Assembly: GCA_964017235.1 (NCBI GenBank)
Contig: OZ024929.1
Location: 24,301,464 to 24,365,463, forward strand
Direction of reading: 5' to 3'
Length of the DNA: 64,000 nt
From: Sabellastarte sp. h YS-2021
Lineage: Eukaryota > Annelida > Polychaeta > Sabellida > Sabellidae
The position numbers and the translations under genes were made by a program. The notes beneath the pieces are model-generated. The model ran no database searches and was not told where the DNA came from. It worked only from the letters and a program-made list of their open reading frames with translations. Positions 52,107 through 63,598 of the stretch are shown piece after piece (positions within the stretch are counted from its first letter, which is position 1; every line of letters starts with the position of its first letter).

Positions 52107-55100
52107 TGATTTACTCAATAGTGAGAACCTGAAAGGAGCTATTGCTCAGCTATGCCATGACATAGAGGTCTGCAATTTCATTATGATATAACTGACCAAA
52201 AATTATGTGAATAACATATTTAAACAAAATACTCTAAATGTAATAGTTTTCAAGTTACAACTGATTTACTCAACAGTGTTAACCTCAAAGTAGCTATTAC
52301 TCAGCTATGCAAGGAGCTACATGTCTGAATTTTTACTATATTATAGCTGACCCAAAAGTAGGTGAACAACATATTTAAGCAAAATACTTTAAATGCAATA
52401 GTTTTCAAGTTACAACTGATTTACTCAATAGTGAGAACTGAAAATAGCTATTGCTCAGCTATGCCATGAGCTATAGGTCTGTAATTTCACTATGTTATAG
52501 CTGACCCAAAAGTAGGTGAACAACATATTTTACCAAAATACTCCAATTGCAATATTTTTCAAGTTACAACTGATTTACTCAACAGTCAGTACCTGAAAAT
52601 AGCTATTGCTCAGTTGTGCCATGAGCTACAGGCCTGAAATTTTCTATGTTATGGCTAACCCAATAATAGGTGAATAACATATGAAACAAAATACTCTAAA
52701 TGCAATAGTTTTCAAGTTATAAGTAATTTACTCAACAGTGATAACCTCAAAGTAGCCATTACTCAGCTATGCCATGAGCTACAGGTCTGAAATTTTACTA
52801 TGTTATAGCTGACCTCAAAATAGGTGAATAACATATGAAACAAAATACTCTAAATGCAATAGTTTTCAAGTTATAAGTGATTTACTCAACAGTGATAACC
52901 TCAAAGTAGCCATTACTCAGCTATGCCATGAGCTACAGGTCTGAAATTTTACTATGTTATAGCTGACCTCAAAATAGGTGAATAACATATGAAACAAAAT
53001 ACTCTAAATGCAATAGTTTTCAAGTTATAAGTGATTTACTCAACAGTGATAACCTCAAAGTAGCTATTACTCAGCTATGCCATGAGCTACAGGTCTGAAA
53101 TTTTACTATGTTATTGCTGACCCAAAAGTAGGTGAACAACATATTTAAGTAAAATACTCTACATGCAATAGTTTTCAAGTTATAACTGATTTACTCAATA
53201 GTGAGAACCTCAAAATAGCTATTGCTCAGCCATGTCATGAGCTATAGGTCTGTAATTTCATTATGTTATAGCTGACCCAAAAGTAGGTGAACAACATATT
53301 TTACCAAAATACTCCAAATGCAATATTTTTCAAGTTATAACTGATTTACTCAACATACAGTACCTGAAAATAGCTATTGCTCAGTTGTGGCATGAGCTAC
53401 AGGTCTGTAATTTCACTATGTTATAGCTGACCCAAAAAGTAGCTGAATAACATATTTACACAAATTTCTGTAAACGCAATAGTTTTCAAGTTATAAATGA
53501 TTTACTCAACAGTGATAACCTCAAAGTAGCTATTACTCAGCTATGCCATGAGCTACAGATCTGAAATTTTACTATATTATAGCTGACCCCAAAATAGGTG
53601 AAAAACATATTAAAGCAAAATACTCTAAATGCAATCGTTTTAAAGTTACAACTGATTTACTCAACAGTGATAACCTCAAAGTAGCTATTACTCAGCTATG
53701 ACATGAGCTACAGATCTGAAATTTTACTATGTTATAGCTGACCCCATAATAGGTGAATAACATATGAAACAAAATACTCTAAATGCAATAGTTTTCAAGT
53801 TATAAGTGATTTACTCAACAGTGATAACCTCAAAGTAGCTATTACTCAGCTATGCCATGGGCTACAGGTCTGAAATTTTACTATGTTATAGCTGACCCCA
53901 AAATAGGTGAATAACATATTGAAACAAAATACTCTAAATGCAATAGTTTTCAAGTTACAACTGATTTACTCAATAGTGAGAACCTCAAAATAGCTATTGC
54001 TGAGCTATGCCACGAGCTATAGGTCTGTAATTTCACTATGTTATAGCTGACCCAAAAGTAGGTGAACAACATATTTTAACAAAATACTCCAAATGCAATA
54101 TTTTTCAAGTTGCAACTGATTTACTCAACATACAGTACCTGAAAATAGCTATTGCTCAGTTGTGCCATGAGCTACAGGTCTCTAATTTCACTATGTTATA
54201 GCTGACCGAAAAGTAGTTGAATAACATATTTACACAAATTTCTGTAAACACAATAGTTTTCAAGTTATAAGTGATTTACTCAACAGTGATAACCTCAAAG
54301 TAGCTATTACTCAGCTATGCCATGAGCTACAGATCTGAAATTTTACTATGTTATAGCTGACCCCAAAATAGGTGAAAAACATATTTAAGCAAAATACTGT
54401 AAATGCAATCGTTTTAAAGTTACAACTGATTTACTCAACAGTGATAACCTCAAAGTAGCTATTACTCAGCTATGACATGAGCTACAGATCTGAAATTTTA
54501 CTATGTTATAGCTGACCCCATAATAGGTGAATAACATATGAAAAAAAATACTCTAAATGCAATAGTTTTCAAGTTATAAGTGATTTACTCAACAGTGATA
54601 ACCTCAAAGTAGCTATTACTCAGCTATGCCATGAGCTACAGATCTGAAATTTTACTATGTTATAGCTGACCCCAAAATAGGTGAAAAACATATTTAAGCA
54701 AAATACTCTAAATGCAATCGTTTTAAAGTTACAACTGATTTACTCAACAGTGATAACCTCAAAGTAGCTATTACTCAGCTATGACATGAGCTACAGATCT
54801 GAAATTTTACTATGTTATAGCTGACCCCATAATAGGTGAATAACATATGAAACAAAATACTCTAAATGCAATAGTTTTCAAGTTATAAGTGATTTACTCA
54901 ACAGTGATAACCTCAAAGTAGCTATTACTCAGCTATGCCATGAGCTACAGGTCTGAAATTTTACTATGTTATTGCTGACCCAAAAGTAGGTGAACAACAT
55001 ATTTAAGTAAAATACTCTACATGCAATAGTTTTCAAGTTATAACTGATTTACTCAATAGTGAGAACCTCAAAATAGCTATTGCTCAGCCATGTCATGAGC

Positions 55101-58100
55101 TATAGGTCTGTAATTTCATTATGTTATAGCTGACCCAAAAGTAGGTGAACAACATATTTTACCAAAATACTCCAAATGCAATATTTTTCAAGTTATAACT
55201 GATTTACTCAACATACAGTACCTGAAAATAGCTATTGCTCAGTTGTGCCATGAGCTACAGGTCTCTAATTTCACTATGTTATAGCTGACCCAAAAGTAGC
55301 TGAATAACATATTTACACAAATTTCTGTAAACACAATAGTTTTCAAGTTATAAGTGATTTACTCAACAGTGATAACCTCAAAGTAGCTATTACTCAGCTA
55401 TGCCATGAGCTACAGATCTGAAATTTTACTATGTTATAGCTGACCCCAAAATAGGTGAAAAACATATTTAAGCAAAATACTCTAAATGCAATCGTTTTAA
55501 AGTTACAACTGATTTACTCAACAGTGATAACCTCAAAGTAGCTATTACTCAGCTATGACATGAGCTACAGATCTGAAATTTTACTATGTTATAGCTGACC
55601 CCATAATAGGTGAATAACATATGAAACAAAATACTCTAAATGCAATAGTTTTCAAGTTATAAGTGATTTACTCAACAGTGATAACCTCAAAGTAGCTATT
55701 ACTCAGCTATGCCATGGGCTACAGGTCTGAAATTTTACTATGTTATAGCTGACCCCAAAATAGGTGAATAACATATTGAAACAAAATACTCTAAATGCAA
55801 TAGTTTTCAAGTTACAACTGATTTACTCAATAGTGAGAACCTCAAAATAGCTATTGCTGAGCTATGCCACGAGCTATAGGTCTGTAATTTCACTATGTTA
55901 TAGCTGACCCAAAAGTAGGTGAACAACATATTTTAACAAAATACTCCAAATGCAATATTTTTCAAGTTGCAACTGATTTACTCAACATACAGTACCTGAA
56001 AATAGCTATTGCTCAGTTGTGCCATGAGCTACAGGTCTCTAATTTCACTATGTTATAGCTGACCGAAAAGTAGTTGAATAACATATTTACACAAATTTCT
56101 GTAAACACAATAGTTTTCAAGTTATAAGTGATTTACTCAACAGTGATAACCTCAAAGTAGCTATTACTCAGCTATGCCATGAGCTACAGATCTGAAATTT
56201 TACTATGTTATAGCTGACCCCAAAATAGGTGAAAAACATATTTAAGCAAAATACTCTAAATGCAATCGTTTTAAAGTTACAACTGATTTACTCAACAGTG
56301 ATAACCTCAAAGTAGCTATTACTCAGCTATGACATGAGCTACAGATCTGAAATTTTACTATGTTATAGCTGACCCCATAATAGGTGAATAACATATGAAA
56401 CAAAATACTCTAAATGCAATAGTTTTCAAGTTATAAGTGATTTACTCAACAGTGATAACCTCAAAGTAGCTATTACTCAGCTATGCCATGAGCTACAGAT
56501 CTGAAATTTTACTATGTTATAGCTGACCCCAAAATAGGTGAAAAACATATTTAAGCAAAATACTCTAAATGCAATCGTTTTAAAGTTACAACTGATTTAC
56601 TCAACAGTGATAACCTCAAAGTAGCTATTACTCAGCTATGACATGAGCTACAGATCTGAAATTTTACTATGTTATAGCTGACCCCATAATAGGTGAATAA
56701 CATATGAAACAAAATACTCTAAATGCAATAGTTTTCAAGATATAAGTGATTTACTCAACAGTGATAACCTCAAAGTAGCTATTACTCAGCTATGCCATGG
56801 GCTACAGGTCTGAAATTTTACTATGTTATAGCTGACCCCAAAATAGGTGAATAACATATTGAAACAAAATACTCTAAATGCAATAGTTTTCAAGTTACAA
56901 CTGATTTACTCAATAGTGAGAACCTCAAAATAGCTATTGCTCAGCTATGCCACGAGCTATAGGTCTGTAATTTCATTATGTTATAGCTGACCCAAAAGTA
57001 GGTGAACAACATATTTTACCAAAATACTCCAAATGCAATATTTTTCAAGTTATAACTGATTTACTCAACATACAATACCTGAAAATAGCTATTGCTCAGT
57101 TGTGGCATGAGCTACAGGTCTGTAATTTCACTATGTTATAGCTGACCCAAAAAGTAGCTGAATAACATATTTACACAAATTTCTGTAAACGCAATAGTTT
57201 TCAAGTTATAAATGATTTACTCAACAGTGATAACCTCAAAATAGCTATTGCTCAGCTATGCCACGAGCTATAGGTCTGTAATTTCATTATGTTATAGCTG
57301 ACCCAAAAGTAGGTGAACAACATATTTTACCAAAATACTCCAAATGCAATATTTTTCAAGTTGCAACTGATTTACTCAACATACAGTACCTGAAAATAGC
57401 TATTGCTCAGTTGTGCCATGAGCTACAGGTCTCTAATTTCACTATGTTATAGCTGACCGAAAAGTAGTTGAATAACATATTTACACAAATTTCTGTAAAC
57501 ACAATAGTTTTCAAGTTATAAGTGATTTACTCAACAGTGATAACCTCAAAGTAGCTATTACTCAGCTATGCCATGAGCTACAGATCTGAAATTTTACTAT
57601 GTTATAGCTGACCCCAAAATAGGTGAAAAACATATTTAAGCAAAATACTGTAAATGCAATCGTTTTCAAGTTACAACTGATTTACTCAACAGTGATAACC
57701 TCAAAGTAGCTATTACTCAGCTATGGCATGAGCTACAGATCTGAAATTTTACTATATTATAGCTGACCCCAAAATAGGTGAAAAACATATTTAAGCAAAA
57801 TACTCTAAATGCAATCGTTTTAAAGTTACAACTGATTTACTCAACAGTGATAACCTCAAAGTAGCTATTACTCAGCTATGCCATGGGCTACAGGTCTGAA
57901 ATTTTACTATGTTATAGCTGACCCCAAAATAGGTGAATAACATATTGAAACAAAATACTCTAAATGCAATAGTTTTCAAGTTACAACTGATTTACTCAAT
58001 AGTGAGAACCTCAAAATAGCTATTGCTGAGCTATGCCACGAGCTATAGGTCTGTAATTTCACTATGTTATAGCTGACCCAAAAGTAGGTGAACAACATAT

Positions 58101-59715
58101 TTTAACAAAATACTCCAAATGCAATATTTTTCAAGTTGCAACTGATTTACTCAACATACAGTACCTGAAAATAGCTATTGCTCAGTTGTGCCATGAGCTA
58201 CAGGTCTCTAATTTCACTATGTTATAGCTGACCGAAAAGTAGTTGAATAACATATTTACACAAATTTCTGTAAACACAATAGTTTTCAAGTTATAAGTGA
58301 TTTACTCAACAGTGATAACCTCAAAGTAGCTATTACTCAGCTATGCCATGAGCTACAGATCTGAAATTTTACTATGTTATAGCTGACCCCAAAATAGGTG
58401 AAAAACATATTTAAGCAAAATACTGTAAATGCAATCGTTTTCAAGTTACAACTGATTTACTCAACAGTGATAACCTCAAAGTAGCTATTACTCAGCTATG
58501 GCATGAGCTACAGATCTGAAATTTTACTATGTTATAGCTAACCCCATAATAGGTGAATAACATATTGAAACAAAATACTCTAAATGCAATAGTTTTCAAG
58601 TTATAAGTGATTTACTCAACAGTGATAACCTCAAAGTAGCTATTACTCAGCTATGCCATGGGCTACAGGTCTGAAATTTTACTATGTTATAGCTGACCCC
58701 AAAATAGGTGAATAACATATTGAAACAAAATACTCTAAATGCAATAGTTTTCAAGTTACAACTGATTTACTCAATAGTGAGAACCTCAAAATAGCTATTG
58801 CTCAGCTATGCCACGAGCTATAGGTCTGTAATTTCACTATGTTATAGCTGACCCAAAAGTAGGTGAACAACATATTTTAACAAAATACTCCAAATGCAAT
58901 ATTTTTCAAGTTGCAACTGATTTATTTACATACAGTACCTGAAAATAGCTATTGCTCAGTTGTGCCATGAGCTACAGGTCTCTAATTTCACTATGTTATA
59001 GCTGACCGAAAAGTAGTTGAATAACATATTTACACAAATTTCTGTAAACACAATAGTTTTCAAGTTATAAGTGATTTACTCAACAGTGATAACCTCAAAG
59101 TAGCTATTACTCAGCTATGCCATGAGCTACAGATCTGAAATTTTACTATATTATAGCTGACCCCAAAATAGGTGAATAACACACTGAAACAAAATACTCT
59201 AAATGCAATAGTTTTCAAGTTATAAGTGATTTACTCAACAGTGATAAGCTCAAAGTAGCTATTACTCAGCTATGACATGAGCTACAGATCTGAAATTTTA
59301 CTATGTTATAGCTGACCCCAAAATAGGTGAATAACATATTGAAACAAAATACTCTAAATGCAATAGTTTTCAAGTTATAAGTGATTTACTCAACAGTGAT
59401 AACCTCAAAGTAGCTATTACTCAGCTATGCCATGAGCTACAGGTCTGAAATTTTACTATGTTATAGCTGACCCAAAAGTAGCTGAATAACATATTTATAC
59501 GAAATTCTGTAAATGCAATACTTTTCAAGTTACAAGTGATTTTACTCAAGATGGTAGTTACTGAAAAGCCCAAAAGTAGCTATTACTCACTTAGCTATTG
59601 AAACAGACACCCAAGTTACTCACCATGTTGTAGCTATGAAAAAAGTAGCTGAACAACATATTTTAACAAAATGCTCTAAATGCAACACTTTTCAAGTTAT
59701 AAGTGATTTAGTGCA
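52107..59715. repeat. Satellite array 2: ~154-bp monomers with higher-order structure, inside a GLDC intron
   Basis: About 49 head-to-tail monomers of 154-155 bp. The anchor 'caaaatactctaaatgc' recurs at 52687, 52841 and 52995. The unit contains 'gatttactcaacagtgata', 'agctattactcagctatg' and 'gttatagctgacc'. Sequence variants recur in blocks: 'tatgccatgg' at 53851, 55708, 56791, 57877 and 58652, with spacings of 1,857, 1,083, 1,086 and 775 bp, close to 12, 7, 7 and 5 monomers. The last units near 59,520-59,715 are degenerate. There is no similarity by eye to satellite array 1 and no coding capacity. The array must be transcribed with the GLDC pre-mRNA and spliced out. Confidence 0.95.
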
Positions 59716-61849
59716 TGATTTCATTTCATGAATTTTAATGCATTAAAAATTATTAAAAAAATTTATTAAAAAAAAGTAAGACAGATCCAGGTCTCATACT
59801 CACACAAGAGAATCTACCTCTGGCCTAGTACATATATGCAAGATATGAGAGAAATCCCTGCAATAGTCACTGAGAAAATTGTGATAAAGTGTTGAAATTT
59901 TCACACTTTTGGTGGGGGTACCTCCCTTGTAATGTCTCTAGCAAACAGATGAACAGACAGATTTGCATGCCTTGAACAATTTTTCATCCTCGATAGATAA
60001 GGTATCTTTTAAAAAAAACAGCATGTCTCTAGGCCTTGTAGTTTTGGAGAAGAAGTTGTTCACGCGGACGCGGACGCCCACGCCGCAGAGTGACGACATA
60101 ATGTCAAAATAAACAAAAACATAAAAATCAAATAAACAGGGTAATTTCACTGCGTAAACAAATATTTATCACATAAAATCATTAAAAATGCACTTACAGC
60201 TGAAACATAACTAGTTTAAGTCTAGCACCAAGTTTGTTTACTTTGTCGGTGACCTACTTCCTGTTTTGCAGAAATTTTATAAACCTGACAGCTACTAAGC
60301 AAGAAAGATGTTTATTTGGGTTTTTACTTTCTATTGTAGAAATGTATTTATGTATTTTTGGTGCCTAAACAGTAAGTTTTGTAAATTAATATGTGCAAAT
60401 TTTGTCAAAACTGATAAAATCACCTATGGCTTACATTAACGGCTCGAATATTGAAATATTGATCAATACAGTACCTTAACTCTTATGTTGATAATGATCC
60501 TTCACATGGCAGTCAATCCCTGTACTAGGGTATACACATTTGTGTAGTGTGTGTGTGTCAAGTAAATCTCTAGTTTTAAGTGGAGTCACAACATGGCTGT
60601 ATCAAACAGGTATACTAGCGAGGTAACCAAATCTGTGTGTATCCACCACATATATCCCATAAATGTATCAAATTTCTGCACACCAGAATCAGCAAAAGTC
60701 ACTGGTCAAGGTTCAACAACATGCTCCACAGCATTTCGACTCGAGTCTAATGCTAACTTTTACACAGATTAGTCCAAGCCAACAAAAAAAACCTAAATCA
60801 AATGGAGGGAGGCATGTACATGAATAACAATATTGTGCTCTAATGGCAAACTTGTAAGCAGAATCATAGAATGCAACTACAACTAGCAACACAGACTTCA
60901 TTCCCAATGCCCCACAAGGTCTCAATATTCAGGAATAAATCCAGAGCCATGTAGAAGGTTTTAGCTTCCTTTGGTGAATTTTTTATGCTTTGAAATCCCT
61001 ATTGTGGCTGAACAGTCATCTCCATACACTCACGGGTTTAGTGTACATCAGTTAACTGGAAACATACTCTCAGTCATCTGCCAAAAATTTGAGGCATATT
61101 TTAAGTCCTTCCCAAACCTTTTGCTAAGCCAATTCATACGTAACATAAAAATATATTTATAAACCACAACAGACACTAATTTTGTCCTACCAACAAAACA
61201 TATGCCAACAACTGTATTTTACTAGTATCTGCTATCTGAAAATTCAGTCCAAGTGGATGAAAAAACTCTTGTCATCACAAAGACATTTGACAAAACACAG
61301 TGTGTCTGATGGGCTTCACCTGTGATACCGTGTTGTGACTTTCACTGTATAGTACAACTTGTCCTGACATCACCACCGCCTGATGTCACACACCCCTCTT
61401 ACTACACCATTGTGACATTACTGTTAGCTCAGTGACTTAACACTCACAGTAAAACTCACTTTAAACCCCCTGCTTATCAGAACAACACCCAGGTACCCTA
61501 GCTACGCGATCCTAACTAGATCACTTCAAACACTATGACACCGGTTAACAGAAGTGTTTGTGCAACCAGTTTGAATTATCCCGAAAGTTTTTGCCACATT
61601 TACATAATTATTAATAACAATATTACTGATACCTTCCATGCCTTGGGTTTTAATGTCTGTTTAACAGGCATGTGCATTGCGCAAATATATAAAGTCAGGG
61701 AAATTAAAGTATTAATACATTGTCAGTAAAAGTCTAGAGAGATGTTACAGACTTACATTCATCAATTTCAAAACTTCAACTGCAGCATACATGAAAAATA
61801 CAAAAAATTCAGCTTTGTAGTAAGATGTGAAATCATTGTGAGAACAAAC
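59716..61849. other. Intronic non-coding sequence right of satellite array 2
   Basis: AT-rich sequence with one short GC-richer patch of imperfect 'gcggac' hexamers near 60,063-60,080. It contains the right inverted-repeat end at 60510-60535. No exon, RNA gene or dispersed-repeat copy is recognisable. Confidence 0.6.
60510..60535 (-). repeat. Right copy of a long-range inverted repeat
   Basis: Its reverse complement 'gtataccctagtacaggg' + 'attgactg' matches 50887-50909. The two ends face each other across 9.6 kb that includes satellite array 2 and dispersed repeat copy 3. Confidence 0.55.
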
Positions 61850-61945
61850 CATAATCCTGTAGTCTCTTTGCAATATCAATGACCTCTACTTCAGATGTCT
61901 TCTTGAAATCTCGACAGTCCAAAATAAACTCATGAGCACACAGAC
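61850..61945 (-). CDS. GLDC: GLDC coding exon (second)
   Basis: 96 bp. The acceptor is 'ttgcttag' and the donor 'gtttgt' after TATG. It encodes [20 protein letters not shown] followed by [12 protein letters not shown], which match the HEFILD and AKRLQDYG(F) blocks of the P-protein C-terminal domain. The first glycine codon is split with the previous exon and the last with the next one. The exon is too short to stand out as an open frame and was found from the conserved peptide. The vertebrate enzyme has R in 'HEFILDxR' where a cysteine (DCR) precedes the arginine here. Confidence 0.94.
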
Positions 61946-62101
61946 CTAAGCAAAACACACATTATTTATTATAATTAATTGATGACTGAATGTGCACTAA
62001 GTATAATATTATACAACAAACTACACAGGTGAGGTAGATACAAGTGACAAGGCATACAAACGCACTGACTCCTTTCTAAACTTCAAAATAATTGGTGTTA
62101 C

Positions 62102-63040
62102 AACTAGACCAAGGACACATCTGTGGCCAGATGCAAGAGGTATCCACCGGAAAAGACCAACTAACATAGTTCAGAAGATAAACAGCATTTTTCAATAATA
62201 AGCAAGTTGAAAGCACTTTTAAGTTTGGCTGCCCTCATTTGACCTTGAAGCAGGTACCCAAGGTCAAATCTGACCACATCAGAAGATTCGTAGCCCATGA
62301 CTTCCTATGGGTTGGTTTCACACTGCAAACCTCTAGGACCAATAATAAGTGAATTATAAGCACTTTTAAGTTTGGCTATCCTCGTTTAACCTTGAAGGAG
62401 AGGCCCAAGGTCAAATCTGACCACATCAGAAGATTTCCAGCCCATGATTTCCCATAAGTTGGTTTCACATTGCAAACATCTAGGACCCATAATAAGCGAG
62501 TTATAAGCACTTTTAAGTTTGGCTATCCTCGTTGGACCTTGAACAAGAGGCCTAAGGTCAAATCTGACCAAACCAAAAGATTCCCAGCCCATGATTTTCC
62601 ATAGGTTGGTTTACCATCCCAAACCTCTAGGACCAATGATAAGGGAGATATAAGCACTTTTCATAACTGTAAAGAAACGCCCGTGGCAGCCATCTTGTTT
62701 TTCAAAATGAGGCCAAAAATACTCCCAGTCAAGATTTTGTAATGAGGAAAATACCCTGCGAATTTGAGATCTCTACCTATAATACCCTTTGCTCTAGAGG
62801 GCCACCAAAAATCCTTGCTGAAAGTCGAAAAAATGCCCGTGGCGGCCATCTTGTTTTTCAAAATGAGGCCAAAAATATTCCCAGGCAAGATTTTATGGTT
62901 ATGAATATATCCTGCAAATTTGAGAAGTCTACCTATAATACCCTGGCCTCTCGAGGGGTAATGAGAAAATCTCTACACACTGCGGCGGCATACTCATGCG
63001 TAATCCATAGTATCCACCGGATGCTATCCAGTGAATACAA
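62102..63040 (-). mobile_element. Hairpin-ended dispersed repeat, copy 4 (in GLDC intron)
   Basis: The left end 'aactagacc' is followed by a CATCTG/CAGATG hairpin and an extra 'gtatccaccgg', the same motif as the right-end palindrome. Then come about three 146-bp core units, the two CCATCTTG modules, and the terminal palindrome at 63010-63038 (gtatccaccggat / atccagtgaatac, two mismatches). It has the same order of parts as copies 1 and 2 but is shorter because it has fewer core units. The frames at 62661-62888 (-) and 62742-63044 (+) are repeat sequence. Confidence 0.6.
63010..63038. repeat. Terminal palindrome of dispersed repeat copy 4
   Basis: 13-bp arms around 'gct'. The left arm is the apparent consensus and the right arm has two changes (atccagtgaatac). 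Confidence 0.8.
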
Positions 63041-63344
63041 ATAACAATATTCCTTTACACAATAATTTCAGTAGGAACATTCTAATCAAATCACTTTAAC
63101 ATCTCTCTTTTCAGCCTAACAGCATCACTTACAGGATCAAAATTGAATTTCATGTATATTTTAAAAAAGTAAAATTATTCACCTTCTAAAATAACAAATA
63201 AATTTTGCACTACTTGATATGGTTCAATCTTGCCTATTTCAATTCCCCCTAAAGTTGCTGAAAATGTTTTATTTTACTTGTGCCTAGATGGAAAACTTGA
63301 AATTAACCCATACATTTCTGATGTTTCACTCTCATACAACTGAC

Positions 63345-63598
63345 CATTCTGATTGGTGAAAAGGATCTTGTAGTAACCATCCAGCCTCTTGGCCATGTAG
63401 TTAGCATTGAGAATGGCTGCATGTGAGGCCTCTGTCAGTCCCTTGCCACCCATCAGCTTGATGTACGCCCAGGAGATGGGCAGGATGGCACTGGAGCCAT
63501 AGGGGGCAGCACTGATGGTGCCGTAACTCAGATCTTTATCCGCATTATAGGGATGAACAACAGGGTGACTGGGCAAGAATGGAGCAAGGTGAGCTTTC
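63345..63598 (-). CDS. GLDC: GLDC coding exon (first of six in window)
   Basis: 254 bp. The acceptor is 'ttttctacag' and the donor 'gtcagt' after AATG. The exon enters with one base finishing a codon and leaves in phase 1. It encodes [16 protein letters not shown], then [40 protein letters not shown] and [20 protein letters not shown]. This is the segment just downstream of the PLP-lysine loop in the P-protein. The glycine/serine-rich 'SAAPxGSS' and 'MGGKGL' blocks are strongly conserved in the family. Continued reading past the donor gives a short unrelated tail ending at 63274, which is intron. Vertebrate GLDC usually has Trp where this protein has Tyr in SAAPYGSS. Confidence 0.96.

Larger units (their letters stand above)
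50481..61849 (-). other. GLDC: Large GLDC intron (11.4 kb) hosting satellite array 2
   Basis: GT-AG intron between the exon ending in LQDYG and the exon starting FHAPTM. In plus-strand order it holds unremarkable sequence, an inverted-repeat end (50887-50909), a truncated dispersed repeat (51,327-52,106), the satellite (52,107-59,715), the matching inverted-repeat end (60510-60535), and about 1.3 kb without recognisable features. The small frames at 59938-60150 and 60713-60925 (-), and 60971-61162 and 61535-61729 (+), show no domains. Confidence 0.85.
61946..63344 (-). other. GLDC: GLDC intron between first and second exons in window
   Basis: 1,399 bp, GT-AG. About two thirds of it is dispersed repeat copy 4 (62,102-63,040). 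The rest shows no feature. Confidence 0.85.
46906..63598 (-). other. GLDC: GLDC gene, 3' part: six terminal coding exons and their introns
   Basis: Glycine dehydrogenase (decarboxylating), P-protein of the glycine cleavage system, acts in the mitochondrial matrix. With PLP it decarboxylates glycine and passes the aminomethyl group to the lipoyl arm of H-protein. The coding join on the minus strand is 63598-63345, 61945-61850, 50480-50373, 49597-49533, 47505-47425, 47055-46906. All five introns are GT-AG and every phase matches. The join is 754 nt, giving one carried-over base, 250 residues and TGA. This is about the length that follows the PLP-lysine exon in vertebrate GLDC. Intron sizes are 1,399, 11,369, 775, 2,027 and 369 bp. 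The active-site lysine and everything upstream lie beyond 64,000. The exons are intact, with no internal stop, so the gene is probably functional. Confidence 0.95.

Noticed and set aside
60055..60085. GC-rich hexamer patch as a possible CpG promoter
   Set aside because: Too short and isolated in AT-rich intronic sequence, with no promoter elements or exon nearby.
62742..63044. Plus-strand frame of 100 codons, similar to the one at 49068-49400
   Set aside because: Both are antisense readings of the same repeat modules, and their similarity reflects repeat ancestry.
63274..63344. Extension of the GLDC open frame beyond the exon (tail starting [12 protein letters not shown])
   Set aside because: A donor site at 63344-63343 and exact phase continuity into the next exon show that this tail is intron.
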